DNA of 64,000 nt from Mycobacterium sp. Aquia_216 (lineage in GTDB: Bacteria > Actinomycetota > Actinomycetes > Mycobacteriales > Mycobacteriaceae), in the NCBI RefSeq assembly GCF_026723865.1, contig NZ_CP113529.1, forward strand, positions 5,518,001 to 5,582,000. The letters run 5' to 3'. The notes under the pieces are model-generated. The model did no database searches. It had not been told where the DNA came from and saw only the letters and a list, made by a program, of their open reading frames with translations. Of this stretch, positions 9,091 to 16,763 are shown in pieces (position 1 is the first letter of the stretch; every line of letters starts with the position of its first letter). Both the position numbers and the translations under genes were made by a program.

Positions 9091-10277
9091 ACCGTGATGA
9101 GTCGAGACAGGTTGCCGCCCATGATCTTTGCCTGGTCGTCGACCGAAAGGTGCGACAGCGCGTTTACATAGAAGGTCGGCTCCGCCAACCCTTCCGGGTG
9201 CGGCCAGTCCGAGCCGTACAGCACCTGATCCACACCGACGAGGTTGACCAGATCATCGATGCCGTCCTCGAAGAACGGGCTGACGTGGATGCGGTTCTTG
9301 ACCATCTCGACGGGGTCGCTCGGGAAAGCTTCCGGGGCCTTCCGGAAGACTTCGGCCAGGCCATCGAGCAGCGGGGTCATCCACTTCGAACCGGCTTCGA
9401 CGATCGCGACCTTCAGCTTGGGATGGCGGTAGAGCGCGCCGTGAATCACCCACGACCCCACCGAGTCCTGGATCGGTCGCCATTCGTTGAGGATGCCCAT
9501 CGCATTGGTCTGGAACGGCAGCATCTCCTGGTCGGCGCCGTCCCACTCGGAGGTGTACCGGGAGTAGCCGCTGTCGCTGGAGTGCATGCCGACCAGCAGG
9601 TCGTACTCGACGACCCGCTCCCAGAACGGGTCGAATTCGGGCACCGCGAACGACCGGGGGCCGCGGAATCCGGGGACCGGAGCCGGGCGGACCAGGATGG
9701 CACGGGCACCACGCTTGACCGCCCACTCCAGCTCCTCGATCGCCTTCTCGACGATCGGCAGGGTGATGACGGGGGTGGTGAAGATGCGGTTCTGGTAGTT
9801 GAAGCCCCAGACCTCATCGAGCCACTCGTTCAGCGCATGGACCAAGACATGGATGGCGACCGGATCGTCGCGCAGCCGCTCCTCGAGCAGACTGGCCAAC
9901 GTCGGGAACATCAGGGTGCGATCCAGGCCCAGCTTGTTCATCTCCTCCAGCCGTGGGCCGGGCTCGAAGAACGCCGGGATCGCGCGCATCGGCTCACCGA
10001 ACAGCTCGCGCTTGGTCTTGCCGTCCGGATTGCCGAACTTGAAGTACTCCTCCCAGGCACCCGGCCGGGCAACGACCTCGAAGGTGGGGTTGGGAATGTA
10101 GTTGCTGATCTGGCCGCGGATGGCAATCTTGGTGCGCCCGTTGATCTGCACGTACTGGACGTAGTCCTTGTACTCCTTGGGCAGGAACTTGGTCAGCGCC
10201 TCCGGCGGCTCGTAGAGATGGTTATCCGCGTCAAAAATTGGAAAAGGGACGTCCTCCCGGTGCGACAACTGACCCAT
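9087..10277 (-). CDS. Metal-dependent amidohydrolase family protein (PF04909 type)
   Basis: This 396-residue protein is of the amidohydrolase-2 family (TIM barrel; relatives include decarboxylases such as ACMSD). It starts with the family strand FDADNHLYEPPEAL and ends with the metal-site signature YGSDWPHPEG, where the Asp is conserved. Internal His residues in GMHSSD and WVIHGALYRHP are candidate ligands. A strong RBS (AAGGAGG) precedes the ATG at 10277. It is the first gene of a likely operon with fadD, the hypothetical gene and bfd, and lies 23 bp from a perfect GAGAAT-N3-ATTCTC palindrome. Hydrolysis of C-N or C-C bonds or decarboxylation are all possible; the substrate is unknown. Confidence 0.87.
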   Translation of the reverse strand: MGQLSHREDVPFPIFDADNHLYEPPEALTKFLPKEYKDYVQYVQINGRTKIAIRGQISNYIPNPTFEVVARPGAWEEYFKFGNPDGKTKRELFGEPMRAIPAFFEPGPRLEEMNKLGLDRTLMFPTLASLLEERLRDDPVAIHVLVHALNEWLDEVWGFNYQNRIFTTPVITLPIVEKAIEELEWAVKRGARAILVRPAPVPGFRGPRSFAVPEFDPFWERVVEYDLLVGMHSSDSGYSRYTSEWDGADQEMLPFQTNAMGILNEWRPIQDSVGSWVIHGALYRHPKLKVAIVEAGSKWMTPLLDGLAEVFRKAPEAFPSDPVEMVKNRIHVSPFFEDGIDDLVNLVGVDQVLYGSDWPHPEGLAEPTFYVNALSHLSVDDQAKIMGGNLSRLITV

Positions 10278-10299
10278 GGAATCCTCCTTCGCGTTTTGT

Positions 10300-10324
10300 G
10301 AGAATACTATTCTCTCGAGAGAAT
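10300..10324. promoter_or_regulatory. Putative operator: overlapping GAGAAT-N3-ATTCTC and ATTCTC-N4-GAGAAT palindromes
   Basis: Bases 10300-10314 read GAGAATACTATTCTC, with perfect 6-bp arms. Bases 10309-10324 form a second perfect 16-bp palindrome, ATTCTCTCGAGAGAAT. The site lies 23 bp upstream of the amidohydrolase start. The same 15-bp motif recurs at 38240 and 61599. A TetR-family repressor site is the natural reading. Confidence 0.75.
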
Positions 10325-10364
10325 AGCCTGCAACAGGCCCCGGCTGGCGGCGGGGTGCCCCTGG

Positions 10365-10784
10365 TCAGCACGTCACGACGATTTTGAATTGGGCGGTCGC
10401 CGGTTCACCGGGTTTGTCGGTCTTGTAGCCGCTGGCGGTGCCGGTGACGGTGAACTTGTCGCCGCTCATGCTCATATCGGCGTCGCCGCTGCCTCCTCGG
10501 GAGTACATGCCGGTGAACCCTCCCAGGTTCCGGATTTGTACCGACTCGGCTGACGCCGGCTGCGCTCCCTGGTCGATGACAACCTTCGCCCCGGCGAAAC
10601 TGCCGCCGATATCGATCGTCCGGGTCCACTGCGACTGACCGCACTTCACGACGTGGAAACTCGCGTCGCTGCCGTCGACGTTCACAGATGCGGTGCTAGA
10701 GATTTGGGCTGGTGGTCGCGCCGTGCATGCCGCGAGCAGGGCAAAGGTGAGGGCCGCAACGGTGGCCACGATTCGGTTCGGCAC
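10365..10784 (-). CDS. LpqH-like (19-kDa antigen family) lipoprotein
   Basis: This 139-residue precursor has a signal peptide (RIVATVAALTFALLAAC) with lipobox LAAC and so is predicted to be an acylated, membrane-anchored, cell-envelope lipoprotein. The mature part has two cysteines (VVKCGQ and the C-terminal VVTC) and the strand-rich pattern of the mycobacterial 19-kDa antigen family (SVNVDGSDASFHVVKC, then KFTVTGTASGY). The GTG start has a clear RBS (GGAGGTG). It is divergent from the enoyl-CoA hydratase gene. LpqH proteins are surface antigens; whether this paralogue has a specific ligand is unknown. Confidence 0.88.
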   Translation of the reverse strand: MPNRIVATVAALTFALLAACTARPPAQISSTASVNVDGSDASFHVVKCGQSQWTRTIDIGGSFAGAKVVIDQGAQPASAESVQIRNLGGFTGMYSRGGSGDADMSMSGDKFTVTGTASGYKTDKPGEPATAQFKIVVTC

Positions 10785-10833
10785 CGAATCACCTCCATCC
10801 TCGCTGACGGGTTTTTGGGCCTGCAGCGATGCT

Positions 10834-10852
10834 ATTCTCGCGAAAAGAGAAT
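10834..10852. promoter_or_regulatory. Putative operator half-sites ATTCTC-N7-GAGAAT
   Basis: ATTCTC at 10834-10839 and GAGAAT at 10847-10852 form an inverted repeat between the divergent lipoprotein and enoyl-CoA hydratase genes. The arms are those of the motif at 10300, but their orientation and spacing differ, so binding by the same regulator is uncertain. Confidence 0.5.
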
Positions 10853-10891
10853 GCCAATATCGAGGCCCCTTGTCCGAGGAGCGACCAACGC

Positions 10892-11647
10892 ATGCTCGAC
10901 CTAGAGTTCGACGATGGTTTGGCAGTGCTGACCATTAATCGCCCGCACGCACGCAACGCCATCGCGCTCGACACCATGGAGCAGCTGGAAAAGGCGCTCG
11001 ATGCGGCGGCGGGCGCCAGCGCCCTAGTCATCAAGGGTGCCGGCGATCGGGCGTTCGTGTCAGGCGGCGACCTCAAGGAGCTGAGTTCGCTGCGGACGGA
11101 AGAGGACGCTGCGGCGATGGCGAAGCGGATGCGGTCCGTCTGCGATCAGCTGGCGAACTTCCGCGCTCCCGTCATTGCCGCACTGAACGGAAGCGCCTTC
11201 GGCGGCGGCGCCGAAATCGCTGTGGCCGCAGACATCCGGTTGGCTGCCGACGACATCAAGATTGCTTTCAATCAGGTAGAGCTGGAGATCATGCCGGCCT
11301 GGGGCGGTGCCGAGCGACTGGCCGAGCTCGTCGGCAAAAGCAGGGCGCTCCTGCTGGCCGGTACCGGAACGAGCTTGACCGCAGGCGATGCCGAGCGGAT
11401 CGGCTTGGTGGACAAGGTGTTGCCCCGCGCCTCCTTCGACTCACCCGCCGACGGATGGCGATCGATCGCGAAGTCGCTGGCTCGCCATCCGGCGTCCGAG
11501 ATAAAGCGCGTAATCCGCGGTGTTTCACCTGATGAGGCGATAGCATCCTTTGCACGGTTGTGGGTTGCCGACGCACATTGGCGGGCCGCAGAGCGGGTGA
11601 TGAACCGTACAGGCAGTGCGCGCCAGGCAACCGGAGGAGCGACATGA
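10892..11647 (+). CDS. Enoyl-CoA hydratase/isomerase (crotonase family)
   Basis: This 251-residue crotonase would hydrate 2-enoyl-CoA to 3-hydroxyacyl-CoA. The oxyanion-hole segments FVSGGDLKEL and FGGGAEIAVAADIRLA are present. Both catalytic glutamates of classical hydratases are in place: Glu108 in GGGAEIA and Glu130 in NQVELEI. I chose the ATG at 10892, preceded by GAGGAGCG, rather than the longer frame that would run through the operator half-sites at 10834-10852. Its stop overlaps the ATG of the following secreted-protein gene (ATGA), so the two are coupled. Acyl chain preference cannot be read from the sequence. Confidence 0.87.
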   Translation: MLDLEFDDGLAVLTINRPHARNAIALDTMEQLEKALDAAAGASALVIKGAGDRAFVSGGDLKELSSLRTEEDAAAMAKRMRSVCDQLANFRAPVIAALNGSAFGGGAEIAVAADIRLAADDIKIAFNQVELEIMPAWGGAERLAELVGKSRALLLAGTGTSLTAGDAERIGLVDKVLPRASFDSPADGWRSIAKSLARHPASEIKRVIRGVSPDEAIASFARLWVADAHWRAAERVMNRTGSARQATGGAT

Positions 11648-12078
11648 CAGGCGGGTACCGAATGTCGGGAGCCGGGTCGGCGTTGACCCTGGCAGTGCTG
11701 TTGGTGGGTGCCGGTCTCACTGTGAATACTCCACGTGCCCATGCCGACCCGGTCATGCATCACGTCAAGTATGCGGTCACCGCGGAGAATCCGATCTACA
11801 CCGACATCTATTACCTGGACCACCAGCCGGAAAAATTCGCCGATTACAGCCACAACCCGTATTCGTTCACACCGCACGTCGATGTCGATCTCGGGCCGGG
11901 CAAGCCGTGGAGTTTCGATCTGGACATGTCGAACCCCGACGATTACGCGATGGTCGTGGCGAGCACGGGCACGGAGCCCGGCACGCCCGGGCTTCACTGC
12001 GTTCTGGCGGTGGACGGAGTTGTCGTCGTTTCCAAGGATGGCCTCAAGGGCGTGCTTTGCTCGCTGCGGAACTGGTGA
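11644..12078 (+). CDS. Secreted MmpS-like conserved protein
   Basis: This 144-residue precursor has an N-terminal hydrophobic segment (ALTLAVLLVGAGLTV) and a likely signal-peptidase site after AHA, giving an exported protein. The mature domain begins HHVKYAVTAENPIYTDIYY and ends CVLAVDGVVVVSKDG...CSLRNW, with a pair of cysteines. This resembles the soluble beta-rich domain of MmpS accessory proteins. The ATG at 11644 overlaps the hydratase stop by 4 bp. Its 3' end overlaps the convergent TetR gene by 85 bp. The function is unknown; transport of, or binding to, a lipid-like molecule would fit the fold. Confidence 0.75.
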   Translation: MTGGYRMSGAGSALTLAVLLVGAGLTVNTPRAHADPVMHHVKYAVTAENPIYTDIYYLDHQPEKFADYSHNPYSFTPHVDVDLGPGKPWSFDLDMSNPDDYAMVVASTGTEPGTPGLHCVLAVDGVVVVSKDGLKGVLCSLRNW

Positions 12079-12695
12079 ACCACCCACTCCTCCGGTATGC
12101 CCGCAACTGGCCGCGGCTCGCCTTCCAGGCGACGCAGATAGCTTTCGACTAATTCGACGGTTTCGGCGTGACCGTTGGAAATGCCGACCGCCTGCTCTAG
12201 CACCAGGAATCGCGACAGGCTGGACATGAGCACGGTAATCACCGCCGGCGGCATCTCCACGCTGTCCACGCCGTACTTCTGCAGCGCGGTCGTCACCGCT
12301 TGCCGTTGTTCTTCGCGGAAACGTTCGGCGTAATAGGCGATTTCGGCCCGCATCTCCTTGCGGTGATTAGCCAGGGCCATGAATTCCATGGAAATGCGCG
12401 TAAATGCGGGATCCGTGCCGAATCGCCACACGGCCCACAGCGGCTGCGGCGACTTCATCAGCTGCGCGTGCACCTCGAGCGCTTCTTCACCGCGGCGGCG
12501 GAAGACCTCGAGGAACAACTCCTCCATGGTGCGAAAGTAATAATGCACCAGTTGAGGTTTCAGCCCCGCTTTGTTCGCCAGTCGGCGCGACGTGACGGAC
12601 GCGTAGCCCTCTTCGATCATCAATCGTTCGGCCGCGTCGAGCAGCAGGCCGCGGTTCTTGGCGTCCGGCGCGCCGATCCTGCGGGCCGATGTCAT
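11994..12695 (-). CDS. TetR-family transcriptional regulator
   Basis: This 233-residue protein has an N-terminal TetR helix-turn-helix (LLLDAAERLMIEEGYASVTS, then RRLANKAGLKPQLVHYYF) at roughly residues 15-60, followed by a helical ligand domain. I chose the ATG at 12695; the longer frame is arginine-rich and starts inside the promoter. It is divergent from the P450 at 12881, and a tandem TGCT-N-AGCA palindrome lies between them. It probably represses that P450 and itself. The C-terminal 30 residues (polar, Thr/Ser-rich) extend antisense over the secreted-protein gene and may be dispensable. Confidence 0.88.
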   Translation of the reverse strand: MTSARRIGAPDAKNRGLLLDAAERLMIEEGYASVTSRRLANKAGLKPQLVHYYFRTMEELFLEVFRRRGEEALEVHAQLMKSPQPLWAVWRFGTDPAFTRISMEFMALANHRKEMRAEIAYYAERFREEQRQAVTTALQKYGVDSVEMPPAVITVLMSSLSRFLVLEQAVGISNGHAETVELVESYLRRLEGEPRPVAGIPEEWVVHQFRSEQSTPLRPSLETTTTPSTARTQ

Positions 12696-12786
12696 GCCGC
12701 TACTCCGTCCTGGCCGCACTCGCCTGCCGACCACGGGAATCGTAGCGCGGCATGGCGTTGTGACCTTGACCACGACATTACTGCCA

Positions 12787-12806
12787 TGCTAAGCAGGTGC
12801 TCAGCA
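12787..12806. promoter_or_regulatory. Putative TetR operator: tandem TGCT-N-AGCA
   Basis: TGCTAAGCA at 12787-12795 and TGCTCAGCA at 12798-12806 are two palindromes 11 bp apart, about one helical turn. They sit between the divergent TetR (12695) and P450 (12881) genes. This is the usual arrangement for an autoregulated TetR repressor. Confidence 0.65.
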
Positions 12807-12880
12807 GATTTCGAATCGGGCGACGGTACCCGATGCCGTCGCACATCACCGGTAACCCAGCCCAGGGAGACGCACATCCG

Positions 12881-14176
12881 ATGAGCAGCTACGAGTCGAT
12901 CGACTTCTTCACCGATCAGTCTCTGGTTCCAGATCCGCACCCCTACTTCGACTATCTGCGCAGCCAGAATCCGGTGCTGCGCCTGCCGCATTACGGGGTC
13001 GTCGCCGTCACCGGTTATGCGGAAGCCACCGAGGTCTACAAGGACCCGGAGACCTTCTCCAACATCGTCGCGCTCGGCGGGCCGTTCCCGCCGCTGCCTT
13101 TCGAACCCGAAGGCGACGACATCAGCCCGCTGATCGATCAGCACCGCGGTTCGTTTCCGATGAACGAGCACATGGTCACGATGGATCCGCCGGACCATAC
13201 GAAGGCCCGATCGGTGCTGAGCAGGCTGCTGACGCCGAGCCGGCTCAAGCACAACGAGGAGTTCATGTGGCGCCTCGCCGACCGCCAACTCGACGAGTTC
13301 CTCGGCACCGGCGAGTGCGAGTTCATCGCCGAGTACTCCAAGCCGTTCGCCACCTTGGTGATCGCCGATCTGCTCGGCGTTCCCGAGGAGGATCACAAGG
13401 AGTTCCGCTCCGTCTTGGGAGCAGACCGTCCCGGCGCCCGGGTCGGGGCACTTGACCACGAATCGGTCGGCATCAACCCATTAGAGTGGCTCGACGACAA
13501 ATTCTGTTCCTACATCGAGGACCGTCGCAGCAATCCACGCGAGGACGTACTGACCGCGCTCGCGACGGCGAAATATCCAGACGGATCCACTCCAGAGGTC
13601 ATCGAAATCTCTCGCTCGGCCACGTTCCTTTTCGCCGCCGGACAGGAGACCACGGCCAAACTGCTCAGCGCCGCGCTCCAGGTCATTGGTGACCGCCCCG
13701 ACATACAACAGGAGCTTCGCGACGACCGCAGCCTGATTCCCGGGTTCATCGAGGAATCCCTGCGCATGGACAGCCCCGTCAAGAGCGACTGCCGGCTGGC
13801 CCGCAAGGCCACCTCCGTAGGCGGGGTCGATATCGCCCCGGGCACCGTTGTGATGGTGCTGCCGGGGGCGGCCAATCGCGACCCGCGCCGGTTCGAGAAC
13901 CCGCACGAGTTCGACATCCGCCGCAAGAATGTCCGCGAGCACATGGCCTTTGCCCGCGGTGTGCACTCCTGCCCGGGCGGACCGCTGGCCCGAGTGGAGG
14001 GACGGGTCTCCATCGAACGCATCCTGGATCGGATGCCAGGCATCGAAATCAACGAAGCCCACCACGGGCCGGCCGCCGATCGCCGGTATAACTACGAGCC
14101 GACTTACATCCTGCGCGGCTTGAGCGAACTACACCTGTCGTTCACGACCGCAGACGCGGTCGCGCCCGTGGGCTGA
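12881..14176 (+). CDS. Cytochrome P450
   Basis: This 431-residue soluble bacterial P450 would hydroxylate a hydrophobic substrate using electrons from a ferredoxin. The I-helix oxygen-activation motif is FAAGQETT, the K-helix ExxR is ESLR, and the heme-binding loop is FARGVHSCPGG with ligand Cys364. I chose the ATG at 12881 (MSSYESIDFF), with AGGGAGA upstream. It is a clear paralogue of the P450 at 54033-55307: both share DDI-x(5)-QHR, the ANRDPRRFE segment, and a C-terminus of the form PTYILRGL-x-ELHL. Unlike that one it has no ferredoxin gene adjacent. The substrate is unknown. Confidence 0.92.
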   Translation: MSSYESIDFFTDQSLVPDPHPYFDYLRSQNPVLRLPHYGVVAVTGYAEATEVYKDPETFSNIVALGGPFPPLPFEPEGDDISPLIDQHRGSFPMNEHMVTMDPPDHTKARSVLSRLLTPSRLKHNEEFMWRLADRQLDEFLGTGECEFIAEYSKPFATLVIADLLGVPEEDHKEFRSVLGADRPGARVGALDHESVGINPLEWLDDKFCSYIEDRRSNPREDVLTALATAKYPDGSTPEVIEISRSATFLFAAGQETTAKLLSAALQVIGDRPDIQQELRDDRSLIPGFIEESLRMDSPVKSDCRLARKATSVGGVDIAPGTVVMVLPGAANRDPRRFENPHEFDIRRKNVREHMAFARGVHSCPGGPLARVEGRVSIERILDRMPGIEINEAHHGPAADRRYNYEPTYILRGLSELHLSFTTADAVAPVG

Positions 14177-14194
14177 ACCGCTCCTTGGCGAGTA

Positions 14195-14476
14195 CTAACG
14201 GATCTGCAGTCCGACGAAATAACAGCCGAGCATTGCGACGGCCATCATGACCACCCAGGCGTCGGTGAGCCGGCACAGCAAGACCGGGGCGTTTCGCACC
14301 TCCATGAACTCACGAAAGATGATGCGCACCTTGATAAGCGCGATCACGATGACGCTCGATGTCACCACCGCACTGGATTTCAGCGACCCGTCGACCGAGT
14401 GGTCGATCACCAGGTAACCAAGGGTGAGCGACGCTAGGATCACCCACACCACGAGTAGCCTCTTGTTGAATTTCAC
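14195..14476 (-). CDS. Small membrane protein, cytochrome oxidase subunit IV/NorF-like
   Basis: This 93-residue protein has three predicted membrane helices: LLVVWVILASLTLGYLVI, SSAVVTSSVIVIALIKVRII and AWVVMMAVAMLGCYFVGL. A charged loop RIIFREFMEVRNAP lies between helices two and three. Size and pattern match the bacterial cytochrome oxidase subunit IV/NorF group, which normally accompanies a subunit III-like protein, and such a gene lies immediately upstream (3 bp between them). No metal ligands are visible. It is the last gene of the four-gene operon beginning at 16658. Confidence 0.75.
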   Translation of the reverse strand: MKFNKRLLVVWVILASLTLGYLVIDHSVDGSLKSSAVVTSSVIVIALIKVRIIFREFMEVRNAPVLLCRLTDAWVVMMAVAMLGCYFVGLQIR

Positions 14477-14479
14477 TGC

Positions 14480-15067
14480 TCACCTCACCACGTACAGCAG
14501 CGCGAAGATGAGCACCCACAAGAAGTCGACGGTGTGCCAGTAGGTGGCGCAGGTTTCAATGTTTTCCTGGAACTTGCGCTCCCGGCGCGCCGGACTCCGG
14601 AGTTGGTAGACGATGACGCCGAGGACGACAAAGCCGATCAGCAGGTGAACGAAGTGGATCCCGGTCAGAAAGAAGTAGTAGGTGAAGAAGTCGTTGCTGT
14701 CCAACCCGTTTCCGCTGCCGACCAGCCGGGCCCACTCGAAAACCTTGAAGAAGAGGAACACCGCGGCGAATGCGGCCGTGATGAACACGTCTCGCAGCGC
14801 CGCCCGGTACTCGCCGGCGCGCGACGACTGAACACACCGCGCCACCGACCACGAGCTCAGTAGTAAGACGAGGGTGTTGAAAACACCGATGCGCACGTCC
14901 AGGTGTGCCTGGGAGTTCACGAAGAGTTCGGCGTTGCGAGCGCGGGCAAACATGTAGAAGCCGAAATACCCTGTGAATACTAAGGTCTCGAACAATACGA
15001 ACGCCCACATGTCGGGCTGGCCCGGCACGGCCCCGGCGCGTGTGCGCTTCTCGGCCAGGTCGGTCAC
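14480..15067 (-). CDS. Cytochrome c oxidase subunit III/NorE-like protein
   Basis: This 195-residue protein has five predicted membrane helices. Its start MTDLAEKRTRAGAVPGQPDM leads into WAFVLFETLVFTGYF, followed by YYFFLTGIHFVHLLIGF and a closing YWHTVDFLWVLIFALLY. The GIHFxHLLIG and YWHxVDxLW signatures are those of the COX3/NorE family. I chose the GTG at 15067, which overlaps the upstream stop by 1 base. The much longer open frame upstream is a shadow of the preceding gene. No catalytic subunit I or II is encoded in this window, so this is an orphan subunit. Confidence 0.85.
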   Translation of the reverse strand: MTDLAEKRTRAGAVPGQPDMWAFVLFETLVFTGYFGFYMFARARNAELFVNSQAHLDVRIGVFNTLVLLLSSWSVARCVQSSRAGEYRAALRDVFITAAFAAVFLFFKVFEWARLVGSGNGLDSNDFFTYYFFLTGIHFVHLLIGFVVLGVIVYQLRSPARRERKFQENIETCATYWHTVDFLWVLIFALLYVVR

Positions 15068-15879
15068 TACGCAGCCACCTTTTTGCGCGGCAGGTCCGGC
15101 AGCCGTCCCGTCCCGAAGTCCTCGCGGCGGATCATCTGAAATAGCATGACAATGAAAGTGACTTGGTAGACGGCGAATACGACCATGTCCAGCCACCAAG
15201 CGATTTCGCCATCCCAGGCGAACACGCCGCGCCGGAAGATCCAGCAGGGGGCCACGACCACCTCGGTGAGCGCGTTGCACAGGTTGAGATAGCCGAACCA
15301 CTTGGGGAATACGCGATTTTTGTCGAGCAGAATCGCAACCATCCAGATCAGCGAGCCGATCAGGAAGACTCCCATGGTCCCGTCGAAGGACAAGAATGCG
15401 AAGTCGTAGAGCCAACCAATCGCTTCGGGGTCGCGCTCCGGTCGCAGCGTCCCGACGATCAGCGCAATGTTGAGCAGCATCATGCCGGGAACCGCACTGA
15501 GCGAGTAGATGATCAGATACGAATAAGCAAACGCGCGGCTGACCGACATGCGCCGCATCGAATACGCGATCAGGGCATTGTTCGTTGCGATCATGCCGCC
15601 GATGGCGAAGATGATGCCGAAACCAAGTGGTATGCCCAGGTGGCGTTCCTGGAACCAGTGGACCTGCGTCGCGCGGTCCCAGGTGGGCTCCGGCGGGGGC
15701 TGGACCTGTGCCACGATGAAGAACACCGGGAAGAATAGGTTGTAGAAGACTACGAGTACCGCCCACGCCAGCCAGAGTTCGCGCTTGGGGTTGTGGCGCA
15801 CGTGCCAGGCGATCCGTCGAGGCAGTGGGCCAGAGGGGGGCGTGGCCGTGCAGGTCGGTGGAGTGATCACCGCACTCAT
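15067..15879 (-). CDS. Polytopic membrane protein of unknown function (paralogue 1)
   Basis: This 270-residue protein has about six or seven membrane helices, beginning LAWAVLVVFYNLFFPVFFIV. I do not recognise a catalytic motif. It aligns by eye with the next upstream gene product: both have RPER-x-P before a DF, then a P-x-F/W...N segment and G-x-x-AWDG near the end, so the two are distant paralogues and may form a heterodimer. A periplasmic WFQERHLGIPLGFG segment is notable. It overlaps its neighbours by 4 bp and 1 bp, so the four genes are tightly coupled. A role with the orphan subunit III is inferred from the operon only. Confidence 0.75.
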   Translation of the reverse strand: MSAVITPPTCTATPPSGPLPRRIAWHVRHNPKRELWLAWAVLVVFYNLFFPVFFIVAQVQPPPEPTWDRATQVHWFQERHLGIPLGFGIIFAIGGMIATNNALIAYSMRRMSVSRAFAYSYLIIYSLSAVPGMMLLNIALIVGTLRPERDPEAIGWLYDFAFLSFDGTMGVFLIGSLIWMVAILLDKNRVFPKWFGYLNLCNALTEVVVAPCWIFRRGVFAWDGEIAWWLDMVVFAVYQVTFIVMLFQMIRREDFGTGRLPDLPRKKVAA

Positions 15880-16658
15880 GCGTTGGCCAATTCATCTGGA
15901 CGCCCGCGGTTTTCGGCGCGCTCGCGATAAACAGCCTGCCCCAAGACCACGCCCATCACCACGATCCAGACGGCGATGGCAACGTTTTTGACCCAGAACG
16001 ACAGGAAGCCATCCCACGCCAGCGGCCCGGTCAATGACACGCCGACAAAGGCTGCTGGCGTCAGCGCCGCCGCCACGAGAAGGTTGAAGTGGGCCACCCA
16101 ACGGCTGAATACCGGACGTGGCTGATCATCGAAATAGATTGCCAAGGCGAGGATTACGCTTTGCCCAATCAGAAAAGGCACCAGGATGGTGAAAGTCATC
16201 CAGCCGAAGTCGTTGAGCAGCTGAGTCAGCGCCGGGCTGCGCTCGGGACGATAGGCGGCCAGCAGCCAGCAGACGTTGGCGACGAGAAACAATGTCGGGC
16301 CACCGGCCACACAACCCAGCATCGCGTAGGAGAAGATCGGCGTCCGATGTGCCATCCGGCGGATCTGCAGCACGATCAGAGCCAGGATCGGGACCAGGCA
16401 CACGCCGAACCAGTTGAACACGATCATGCTGTATCGGATCTCCGGGATGTGGGCCGGATCCCGATAGAACGCGGCAACCTGCTCCGCCGGCATCGAGGGT
16501 GACATCGGCGGATTGAAGCCCGGAAACAGGAAGAAGGCGGCGATCCAGAGGATCACCGTGACGGGCAGCGTCCACAGCAGGATCACCTCACCGTCGGTAT
16601 CCCGCGCCGACGGCCGCGAACGCCGCGGGCTTTCCGTGTTCTCGCTGCCGTCGGACAT
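15876..16658 (-). CDS. Polytopic membrane protein of unknown function (paralogue 2)
   Basis: This 260-residue protein is the first gene of the operon. A polar 25-residue N-terminus is followed by ILLWTLPVTVILWIAAFFLF and five or six further helices. The extracytoplasmic loop contains NPPMSPSMPAEQVAAFYRD, a pattern reminiscent of lipid- or quinone-facing loops but without recognised ligands. It is a distant paralogue of the following gene product. The ATG at 16658 lies 55 bp from a double TAGCCG-N2-CGGCTA operator and 105 bp from the divergent TetR gene, so expression is very likely controlled by that TetR. Confidence 0.75.
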   Translation of the reverse strand: MSDGSENTESPRRSRPSARDTDGEVILLWTLPVTVILWIAAFFLFPGFNPPMSPSMPAEQVAAFYRDPAHIPEIRYSMIVFNWFGVCLVPILALIVLQIRRMAHRTPIFSYAMLGCVAGGPTLFLVANVCWLLAAYRPERSPALTQLLNDFGWMTFTILVPFLIGQSVILALAIYFDDQPRPVFSRWVAHFNLLVAAALTPAAFVGVSLTGPLAWDGFLSFWVKNVAIAVWIVVMGVVLGQAVYRERAENRGRPDELANA

Positions 16659-16713
16659 TGTCTGACTCCTTCCGGCGCGTACCCGCTCACCAGGTTCGGC
16701 TCGTCAGCGAAGC

Positions 16714-16753
16714 TAGCCGAACGGCTATCCAAGCGTCAATAGCCGCTCGGCTA
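16714..16753. promoter_or_regulatory. Double TetR operator TAGCCG-N2-CGGCTA
   Basis: TAGCCGAACGGCTA at 16714-16727 and TAGCCGCTCGGCTA at 16740-16753 are two copies of one palindrome with perfect 6-bp arms, 26 bp apart start to start. The second ends 10 bp before the TetR start codon. They lie in the 105-bp gap between the divergent TetR and membrane-protein operon. Confidence 0.82.
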
Positions 16754-16763
16754 CGCTCTGGGG

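Noticed and set aside
14480..15895. A 471-codon minus-strand frame ending in the subunit III-like gene
   Set aside because: Its first two-thirds are low-complexity His/Arg-rich sequence antisense-frame to the real membrane protein at 15067-15879. Only the part from GTG 15067 has family similarity.
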